DNA of 64,000 nucleotides, from the NCBI RefSeq assembly GCF_017114995.1, contig NZ_JABXKL010000028.1, forward strand, positions 1-64,000. The letters run 5' to 3'. The DNA comes from Nostoc sp. NMS9 (GTDB lineage: Bacteria; Cyanobacteriota; Cyanobacteriia; Cyanobacteriales; Nostocaceae). Numbering within the stretch: the stretch's first letter is position 1; the number at the start of each line of letters is the position of its first letter. The position numbers were made by a program, and so were the translations under genes. The notes beneath the pieces were generated by a model. That model was not told the origin of the DNA. It ran no database searches and worked only from the letters and a program-made list of their open reading frames with translations. Positions 27,645 to 34,003 of this stretch are shown here, one piece after another.

Positions 27645-28475
27645 ATGAATTTACGTAGAGATGCATTGCAAATCCTCAAAGAAACTAGCCGAACTTTTTA
27701 TATCCCAATTAGTCTTTTACCGCCAGGATTGCAAGAAGCAGTAGCATCAGCATATTTGTGTATGCGTGCCATTGATGAAATTGAAGATCATCCCGAACTA
27801 GATAACGCTACTAAAGCAAAGCTGTTAAGAACCATTAGCCTGACATTACAGGCAGGAGTTGATGGCTTCGCGGTAGATGCTTTCTTTGCAGGATTTAGTG
27901 GGTATGAGAATTCATTAGAAGAAGTCACTTTGAGGCTTAGAGAATGGTCACTGCTAGCACCAGACACCATTGCACCTCGAATTTGGGATGCCACTGCTGC
28001 AATGGCAGACCGGATGGCTTATTGGGCAGAAAAAAACTGGAAAATTTATACAGAATCTGATTTAGATCGTTATACCTTTGGAGTTGCAGGTGCAGTAGGA
28101 TTATTACTTTCTGACTTGTGGACTTGGTATGATGGAACACAAACGAACCGTACCCAAGCGATTGGTTTTGGTCGGGGTTTACAAGCAGTCAATATCTTGC
28201 GTAACCATACTGAAGATTTGGGGCGTGGGGTAGAATTTTTCCCAGAAGGTTGGAGTGCAGAAAATATGCAAGAGTATGCCCGGCGCAATCTAGCCCTGGC
28301 AGAAGCTTATATCAAAGACCTTCCGACCGGGCCAGCCTTAGATTTTTGTCAAATCCCCTTCACGTTGGCAAACGGCACTCTTGACGCCCTTGCTAATGGT
28401 AAAGAAAAACTCAGCCGCAGTGATGTTTTTGCACTAATCGAACAGCTGATTAGTGTGAACATGAAAGCTAGCTAA
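27645..28475 (+). CDS. Squalene/phytoene synthase family protein with altered second Asp motif
   Basis: The protein has 276 residues from ATG 27645, chosen for the GGAG ribosome site eight bases upstream; a frame from 27612 adds 11 residues. Members condense two prenyl diphosphates head to head. The first Mg-binding motif DEIED is intact (44-48). The second should read DxxED after NILR but is NHTED (187-191), so its first Asp is Asn. The rest is typical (FGRGLQAVNILR, RGVEFFPEGW). It is therefore neither a canonical phytoene synthase nor a standard squalene synthase. A related or modified reaction is likely; loss of activity is possible. No hopanoid or carotenoid gene is next to it. Confidence 0.82.
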   Translation: MNLRRDALQILKETSRTFYIPISLLPPGLQEAVASAYLCMRAIDEIEDHPELDNATKAKLLRTISLTLQAGVDGFAVDAFFAGFSGYENSLEEVTLRLREWSLLAPDTIAPRIWDATAAMADRMAYWAEKNWKIYTESDLDRYTFGVAGAVGLLLSDLWTWYDGTQTNRTQAIGFGRGLQAVNILRNHTEDLGRGVEFFPEGWSAENMQEYARRNLALAEAYIKDLPTGPALDFCQIPFTLANGTLDALANGKEKLSRSDVFALIEQLISVNMKAS

Positions 28476-29145
28476 TAATCTCTTAACGACTAATGGAGAT
28501 GATTCTAAATTGCCTCCAAATTTGGGCATCCAAAATTCTACAGCGACTTTCTGTAGGGTAGCTAGTACCGCTGCGCGGAAGTCAAAAGTCAAAAGTCAAA
28601 AGTCAAAAAGCTCGAATTTCGCGGCTTTGAGCGATTTGGAATGGGTAGTTTATTTCCGCCGATGTGTACTAGTGCGGTCTTCTCCCTTCTCTACGAGACG
28701 CTCTGCGAACGCCAACGGCATGGCAACTCTTAGAGAAGCTACGCCAACGCTTAGAGCGAGTCCGCGAGCGTCTGGGGTTTCCCGAAATATAGTAACTGGC
28801 GTTGGGCACTGCCCTCTAATACCTTTTAATAGCAATTCTCTCATGCAAAAAACCAGATTAAAGCTGATTTTCTAAATGTGATAACAGCGCGATGCACGCC
28901 ACAAGCCTTGAGAGAGCGTCATTAGGAATTACAAATTGGTAGAAAGTAACATAAACAGTATTTGCCAATGATAAGTATAATAAATAATCTTGTTTAGCGA
29001 TCGCTTTAGGTAATCTCAGTTAAACTTTAGGAACTCTTCAAAGGATTTCCAGCAAAAATTACCTGGCAAGAGTTGATTAATGTCTAAATAATTGAAAGGG
29101 AGTATAACACTCCCCGTGATTATTCGTGCAGCGAGTTGAGAGTGC
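28476..29145. other. Repeat-rich spacer upstream of the kinase gene
   Basis: No supported gene. It holds a dispersed repeat (28558-28676) and a compound repeat (28680-28800) with CTACGAGACGCTCTGCGAAC. A frame 28510-28875 is made almost wholly of repeat sequence. Confidence 0.55.
28558..28676 (+). repeat. Dispersed repeat (copy A) with internal heptamer expansion
   Basis: The element starts TAGCTAGTACCGC and ends TGTACTAGTGCG, so its ends are inverted. Inside are four units of AAAGTCA, then GATTTGGAATGGGT and GTTTATTT. Copy B at 47164-47282 has the same frame of sequence with AAATTCA units at the same place. Confidence 0.8.
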
Positions 29146-30741
29146 ATGAGCTACTGCTTAAATCCTACCTGTTCCAATCCAGAAAATTTGGTATATAGCC
29201 AAAGGTGTCAGTCTTGTGGCTCGCAACTACTGTTGCGCGATCGCTATCAGGTGATCAAACCATTAGGTCAGGGTGGCTTTGGAGCGACCTTCCTAGCCAA
29301 CGATCAAGGCTTACCAGGAGAACCGAGTTGCGTAATCAAACAATTACGCCCATCAGGAAGCGCCCCACACGTTTTGCAGATGTCCAGAGAACTCTTTGAG
29401 CGAGAAGCCAAAACTCTAGGTAAGATTGGCAATCATCCCCAAGTACCAAGATTGTTAGACTATTTTGAAGATCACGAGCAATTCTACTTAGTTCAAGAAT
29501 ATATCAGTGGCGATACCTTGCAAGAGGAGGTCAAACTTAACGGCATCTTGAGCGAAACTGGAGTCAAGCAATTTTTGAGCGAGATTTTGCCACTGTTGCA
29601 ATACATCCACGATCAAAAGGTGATTCACCGTGATATCAAGCCAGCCAACTTAATCCGCCGCACCCAAGATGCCAGAATGGTACTGATCGACTTTGGTGCC
29701 GTCAAAAACCAAATCAGCCAAAGTGCGACAGGCCCATCAGGACAGACAGCATTAACTGCGTATGCTATTGGTACTCCTGGTTTTGCACCTCCAGAGCAAA
29801 TGGCTATGCGTCCAGTCTACGCCAGTGATATTTATGCATTGGGGGTAACATGCATTTATTTACTGACTAGCAAAACTCCTAAAGATTTAGATTACAATCC
29901 CAATACTGGTGAGATGATGTGGGAGCAACTTGTGCAAGTGAGCGATCACTTGGGCAATGTGTTGCGAAAAATGTTAGAGGTGTCTGTACGTAATCGCTAT
30001 CAGTCAGCGGCAGAAGTTCTTAGAGCATTGGAAATAGAACCATACTTAGATAGTTTAGCAAAGGGTTTGCTGATTAAATCTGATAATGGATCTAAAGAGC
30101 GAACACATAACCACCTGGAAAATTCTGCTGTTTTATGTAACAACCCTTCTGCTACCAGCACTGGAGTGGCACAGGTAGCGGCAGCGATTCGTGCTAGACG
30201 AGCCAAGGCCGCAGAAGCCGCGGGATTACACCAGGGTTCTGGGATGGCCAAATCGACGACTTTCACTAGCAACAGCAATGATTCACAAGTTCAAAATTCT
30301 AAAGTTGGGCGGAAGTTAGATACCCAAGGTTTATTAACAGCTTATCTGAAGGGAAGACGGGATTTTGCCTTACACAATTTAAATTTGCTAAATCTGCAAG
30401 GTGCTGATTTATCTCAAACAAATTTCCATTCTGCTCAATTGCAAAAAACCAATCTTCAGGGAGCTAATCTTCACAATAGTGACTTTGGTAGAGCCAGTCT
30501 TACTCGAGCAAATCTTAAGGATGCTAATTTGAGCAAAGCATATTTTAATCATGCTGATTTAGAAGGAGCAGACCTGCGAGGCGCAGACCTTAGCAATGCT
30601 TATCTCAGCAATGCTAACCTCCGAGGAGCTAATCTGTGTGGTGCTAATCTCACCAGTGCCAAAATTTCTGATGAGCAGCTAGCACTAGCAAAAACAAATT
30701 GGATGACCGTGCGCCCCAATGGGAAACGAGGCTTGTTGTGA
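29146..30741 (+). CDS. spkB: SpkB-type Ser/Thr protein kinase with Cys motif and pentapeptide repeats
   Basis: The 531-residue protein starts with a four-Cys zinc-ribbon-like motif (C4, C9, C21, C24). A Hanks-type kinase domain follows (about 33-300), with GQGGFGATF, the VIKQL lysine, HRDIKPANLI, DFGAVKN and GTPGFAPPEQ. After a low-complexity Ala/Arg linker come pentapeptide repeats (about 405-510; ADLSQTNF-like A(D/N)LxX units). This order matches SpkB of Synechocystis, which has been linked to oxidative-stress tolerance. The symbol is assigned by architecture only. The ATG at 29146 is unambiguous because C4 follows. Confidence 0.9.
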   Translation: MSYCLNPTCSNPENLVYSQRCQSCGSQLLLRDRYQVIKPLGQGGFGATFLANDQGLPGEPSCVIKQLRPSGSAPHVLQMSRELFEREAKTLGKIGNHPQVPRLLDYFEDHEQFYLVQEYISGDTLQEEVKLNGILSETGVKQFLSEILPLLQYIHDQKVIHRDIKPANLIRRTQDARMVLIDFGAVKNQISQSATGPSGQTALTAYAIGTPGFAPPEQMAMRPVYASDIYALGVTCIYLLTSKTPKDLDYNPNTGEMMWEQLVQVSDHLGNVLRKMLEVSVRNRYQSAAEVLRALEIEPYLDSLAKGLLIKSDNGSKERTHNHLENSAVLCNNPSATSTGVAQVAAAIRARRAKAAEAAGLHQGSGMAKSTTFTSNSNDSQVQNSKVGRKLDTQGLLTAYLKGRRDFALHNLNLLNLQGADLSQTNFHSAQLQKTNLQGANLHNSDFGRASLTRANLKDANLSKAYFNHADLEGADLRGADLSNAYLSNANLRGANLCGANLTSAKISDEQLALAKTNWMTVRPNGKRGLL

Positions 30742-30756
30742 TTTTAAAGTGTAAAC

Positions 30757-30786
30757 TACCCCAACCTATAGACGGATGGGGTTTCC
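30757..30786 (+). terminator. Weak hairpin after the kinase gene
   Basis: ACCCCAACC and GGATGGGGT pair with one mismatch around TATAGAC, followed by TTCCC. It may end the kinase transcript. Confidence 0.4.
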
Positions 30787-31434
30787 CAAGTCATCGGGAA
30801 TAGCCTCTTTTGTTGCCGTAGTTCTATGCGAATATTCTCCTATATTAGATTCTAGATTATCCTGACGGATGAACCCTTTTTATTGAAATCAATTATTTTA
30901 GATTAGCAGAATAGCCTCAACTCCCTGCTTTTAAGCTCTCTATTTTTATTAACAATTTTAAAATACTTATTTTATCAGAATTACAAGGCTGAACTTTTCT
31001 CACATCTGGGAAAATTAGCCCTGATTCTTCTTGATAAAAACTTAGATTCATTCAGAATTGACCAAATATATATAATGTTTAGGTTGATCGATAGGCATCA
31101 CTATCACGAATATTAATAAATCTCCAACTATCTAGCAAAAATACGTAGATGGTTGTCAATTCTTCATGAAATCTTTATGATTTTTATCTGTTACAAATAA
31201 CAAATGATTATTTACAATAAACAATAAAGCATCACAATAATTTTCTAAAGATACTTACATGCTTTTTATGGCTATAAACAACGCTGAATCTCGTACCTAA
31301 AATTTTTAAAATAGAATGATCCTAAACCACTAAATTTTTCAGATCGCAGCAAAAAGCAAAAAATCAATTATCCCTGATTGTAGGCTGGAGAAGTACATCA
31401 CAACCGAAATCAGGTAGTATAAGGTTTACGTATA
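30787..31434. other. AT-rich spacer
   Basis: No gene or clear repeat seen. It probably contains the promoter of the FHA gene. Confidence 0.5.
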
Positions 31435-32187
31435 ATGACTGACTTTGCACAAACGGAAATAGAACGGCGATTAACTTTATATCAAGTATTCCTCAAGTTG
31501 TATGAACACCACGGCAGCCTTCTAGATGAAATTCTTCAGCTAGAAAACCTATCTCAACCGTCGTTGAGGAGAGTCAAGGCGGGTTACGTACATGGTGTAG
31601 TGGATAATGCTGTTTATTTGATGACTAACTTGGGTGACAATCAGACTCAAAGTTTACGACAGCCACAACAAATCTGGACGATAGGTCGTAATCGCAACAG
31701 TGGTATTTACATTGCTGACAATCATCTGTCTCGTCGCCACGCTGCTATTCAGTATATTGACGAGCAAGGCTTTTACTTAATTGATTTCAACAGTACCAAT
31801 GGCTCGTTTGTGAATGGTAATCGCACTGTTAGGCCGATCAAGCTCAAAGATGGCGATCGTATCCGTCTAGGAAATATGACTTTTGATTTTTTTGTGACTT
31901 CTACCTACTCCGTTCTGCCAACTGTTGCAATGGATTTATTGATGCAGCTTGTGCATCGCAGGAATAATCATACAGTAGACATACTTACTTATTCCCAGAA
32001 TAGACAAAAATCTCTAATTGAAAAACCAGATTCTAATTTAGAGGCTTTCAGAAATTTCGGAATAGTTGAGAAGCTTGAAAATTTTTATGACAACTTCAGT
32101 TCAGAACAAAAATCAGAAATTTTAGACCGTCTATTTACCACACAAACACCGTCTAATCCCAGCCAGCTAAAAAATTGGAACTTCTAG
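31435..32187 (+). CDS. FHA-domain protein
   Basis: The 250-residue protein has a helical N-terminal part (about 1-60), then one forkhead-associated domain (about 72-152). The domain has the phosphothreonine-binding pattern IGRNRNSGI, HLSRRHAAIQ and NSTNGSFVNG, then GDRIRLGNMTFDFFV. FHA domains bind phosphothreonine in partner proteins. The Ser/Thr kinase gene 700 bases upstream is an obvious possible source of ligand, but they are separate units. The C-terminal 95 residues have no recognised domain. The start at 31435 is the first ATG. Confidence 0.9.
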   Translation: MTDFAQTEIERRLTLYQVFLKLYEHHGSLLDEILQLENLSQPSLRRVKAGYVHGVVDNAVYLMTNLGDNQTQSLRQPQQIWTIGRNRNSGIYIADNHLSRRHAAIQYIDEQGFYLIDFNSTNGSFVNGNRTVRPIKLKDGDRIRLGNMTFDFFVTSTYSVLPTVAMDLLMQLVHRRNNHTVDILTYSQNRQKSLIEKPDSNLEAFRNFGIVEKLENFYDNFSSEQKSEILDRLFTTQTPSNPSQLKNWNF

Positions 32188-32530
32188 CAGTTTTCACTTG
32201 CTTCAAGAGTGCTGTACATGGATAGCGTGACATTTAGTCTGCTAGTCTGTCCTGAGTAAAAAGGTAAGGTTTGCTGAGGCAGACAAATAGTGAAAGTTAA
32301 AAAGGAACTCGTGAAAATAAATATATAAAAAAAATTAAGAATGTGATTAAATATCATAGCAATCATTTTGGAGTGGCATCTCTAGCTCACAATAAAAAGA
32401 AAGCGATCCAGGGATTGAGTGAGTAAGTTATGCTCTATCCTGGCAACAGGAGGATACTCAAGGTCTACCAGCAGTAGCAACAAGAGTAGTGATAGTGATG
32501 TACTCCAGGTATTTGGCTCACCGCTACGCG
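32188..32530. other. Spacer before the nsiR1 array
   Basis: No gene seen. The array of small RNA units begins near 32539 and its transcripts point toward this region. Confidence 0.45.
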
Positions 32531-32538
32531 TCTACAGC

Positions 32539-32600
32539 AAAAAAAACCCCAGTCGGTGTTAACCTACTAGGGGAGTTAGTTATCAGGGTGCATCTACCAA
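32539..32600 (-). ncRNA. nsiR1: NsiR1 unit 1
   Basis: Promoter TCCGGA at 32629-32634, 16-base spacing, -10 box GAGAAC at 32607-32612, inferred start near 32600, terminator hairpin 32547-32573 and A8 on the plus strand (T8 in the RNA). Confidence 0.82.
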
Positions 32601-32667
32601 TTAAATGTTCTCAGGTTGAAGACCATACTCCGGATAAATTTGTACAAAGGTCAGTTATTTTTTAAAT

Positions 32668-32729
32668 AAAAAAACCCCCAGTCGGCGTTAACCTACTAGG
32701 GGAGTGAGTTATCAGGGTGCATCTACCAA
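32668..32729 (-). ncRNA. nsiR1: NsiR1 unit 2
   Basis: The -35 is CCCGGA (one change from TCCGGA) at 32757-32762, spacing 15, -10 TAGAAA at 32736-32741. The terminator hairpin and T7 are complete. The promoter variant predicts a different strength from units 1, 7 and 9. Confidence 0.78.
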
Positions 32730-32782
32730 TAATCTTTTCTAGGGGCAACTAGTTCTTCCGGGAAAAATGAACTAAATTAGAG

Positions 32783-32925
32783 TTGATGGCGATGTCTACA
32801 ACGGGCTGTGACGCTCGTAACTCTATGATGGAGAAGCAAGCTACGCGTAGCATCTCTGAGAGGAAAAGACTCGCTAACATTTCTCTAGGAGACGCATTTG
32901 CGATCGCTATTGGTAACGCAACTAC
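32783..32925. repeat. Dispersed repeat within the nsiR1 array (copy 1)
   Basis: GCGATGTCTACAACGGGCTG, GAGAAGCAAGCTACGCG and GGAGACGCATTTGCGATCGC belong to the dispersed repeat family. The 33110-33240 stretch is its tandem copy. A 78-codon frame here is repeat sequence, not a gene. Confidence 0.7.
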
Positions 32926-32928
32926 TAG

Positions 32929-32978
32929 AAAAAACTCCCAGTGGGTGTTAACCTATCAGGGGAGTGAGTTATCAGGGT
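32929..32978 (-). ncRNA. nsiR1: NsiR1 unit 3, promoterless
   Basis: Only the 3' part of the unit (GTGAGTTATCAGGGT and hairpin) remains. The 5' end and promoter are replaced by the sequence that precedes unit 4, as expected after unequal crossing-over. It is probably not transcribed on its own. Confidence 0.6.
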
Positions 32979-32995
32979 CAGTTATTTTTTTAAAT

Positions 32996-33057
32996 AAAAA
33001 AACCCCCAGTGGGTGTTAACCTACTAGGAGAGTGAGTTATCAGGGTGCATCTACCAA
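32996..33057 (-). ncRNA. nsiR1: NsiR1 unit 4
   Basis: Same promoter variant as unit 2 (CCCGGA at 33085-33090, spacing 15, -10 TAGAAA at 33064-33069). Complete hairpin with one weakened pair (AGGAG) and T7. It is part of a duplicated block with unit 2. Confidence 0.78.
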
Positions 33058-33109
33058 TAATCTTTTCTAGGGGCAACTAGTTCTTCCGGGAAAAATGAAC
33101 TAAATTAGA

Positions 33110-33240
33110 GGCGATGTCTACGATGGGCTGTGAAGCTCGTACCCCTATGGAGAAGCAAGCTACGCATAGCGTTTCTGAGAGGATAAAGACTCACTAACAT
33201 TTCTCTACGAGACGCATTCGCGATCGTTATCGGTGAAGCA
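33110..33240. repeat. Dispersed repeat within the nsiR1 array (copy 2)
   Basis: Close copy of 32783-32925 with scattered base changes and small deletions. Together with units 2-3 and 4-5 it shows that a block of about 255-325 bases was duplicated in tandem. Confidence 0.7.
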
Positions 33241-33244
33241 ACTA

Positions 33245-33306
33245 GAAAAAACCACCAGTGGGTGTTAACCAACCAGGGGAGTGAGTTATCAGGGTGCATC
33301 TACCAA
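33245..33306 (-). ncRNA. nsiR1: NsiR1 unit 5
   Basis: The -35 is TCCGGT at 33335-33340, spacing 16, -10 TAGAAA at 33313-33318. The hairpin is changed on both sides (ACCAACC arm) and the U-tract is shorter. Confidence 0.75.
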
Positions 33307-33382
33307 TAATCTTTTCTAAAATAAATGGGTCGCTACCGGATCAATTAGCAGAGGTTGAAGTTGTTACTGTTTGTCGATCGAA

Positions 33383-33430
33383 GAAAAATCTCAGAGGGGT
33401 TAGTTATCAGGACAGACCTACCAATTAAAC
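33383..33430 (-). ncRNA. nsiR1: NsiR1 unit 6, degenerate
   Basis: The CCAATTAA and TTAGTTATCAG parts remain but one hairpin arm is lost and the promoter is not recognisable. Likely dead. Confidence 0.5.
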
Positions 33431-33489
33431 GATCGGTGCGCTGCTTTACAAAATGGGTGTGTCAGGGTTAATCAATACTCAATTTTCAT

Positions 33490-33551
33490 AAAAAAACCCC
33501 CAGTGGGCGTTAGCCAACCAGGGGAGCTAGTTATCAGGGTGCATCTACCAC
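33490..33551 (-). ncRNA. nsiR1: NsiR1 unit 7
   Basis: Perfect TCCGGA at 33580-33585, spacing 16, -10 TAGAAC at 33558-33563. In the hairpin a T-A pair of other units is replaced by C-G (GGGCGTTAGCC against GGGTGTTAACC), a compensatory change. Confidence 0.83.
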
Positions 33552-33620
33552 TTAAATGTTCTAGGTTTAACCACCATGCTCCGGATAAATTTATTAAAAA
33601 ATTGATTGTTGTCGTGTGTC

Positions 33621-33686
33621 AAAAAAACAAAAGTGGATATTAACTCAATTAGGGGAGTTAAAAATCGAGGGACATCCATCTATTAA
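33621..33686 (-). ncRNA. nsiR1: NsiR1 unit 8, diverged
   Basis: Order of elements is kept (ACCAGA at 33715-33720 as -35, spacing 16, TAGAAT -10, hairpin weakened, T7) but most positions have changed. Transcription is uncertain. Confidence 0.55.
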
Positions 33687-33762
33687 TCAAGTATTCTAGG
33701 ATTAAGCACTATTTTCTGGTAGAGAATATCTGCGTCAGAAGTTGCTGTTGTTTGCCAAAAAT

Positions 33763-33824
33763 AAAAAAACCCCCAGTGGGTGTTAGCCAACTAGGGGAGT
33801 TGAAGATCAAGGTGCATCTACCAA
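33763..33824 (-). ncRNA. nsiR1: NsiR1 unit 9, nearest to hetF
   Basis: TCCGGA at 33853-33858, spacing 16, -10 TAGAAC at 33831-33836, complete hairpin with T7. It lies 180 bases before the hetF start and would be antisense to any long hetF leader. Confidence 0.83.
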
Positions 33825-34003
33825 TTAAGTGTTCTAGACCCAAGTAATCCGATCCGGATAAAGTTGTAAAGGCAGAAAAACCAAAACGACACCGAATCAG
33901 AAACATTCAGGGGCGGGATGCATCTAAATTATCAGAGGAAGCGAAAAATCGACTTGAAACTTTCGCGTTTCAAACCAGATTTAGGAGGCGGACAGGAGAA
34001 GTT

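Larger units (their letters stand above)
32539..33858 (-). repeat. nsiR1: Tandem array of NsiR1-type small RNA units
   Basis: About nine units lie upstream of and divergent from hetF. A full unit, read on the minus strand, has TCCGGA (or one-base variants), 15-16 bases, a TAGAAC-like -10 box, about 60 transcribed bases starting near TTGGTAGATGCACC, and a hairpin CCCCTAGTAGGTTAAC / ACCCACTGGGGG ending in T6-8. This is the layout of NsiR1, a heterocyst-specific RNA made from tandem repeats upstream of hetF in Anabaena PCC 7120. TCCGGA is the DIF1 motif at -35 of HetR-dependent early promoters. Confidence 0.88.

Noticed and set aside
28510..28875. 121-codon frame before the kinase gene
   Set aside because: Composed of repeat copy A and a compound repeat; no homology.
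32783..33019. 78-codon frame in the nsiR1 array
   Set aside because: Made of dispersed repeat and RNA-unit sequence; not protein coding.
32539..33858. Reading the array as a CRISPR locus
   Set aside because: Units are about 60-150 bases with promoters and terminators and poorly conserved length; no constant repeat with unique spacers.
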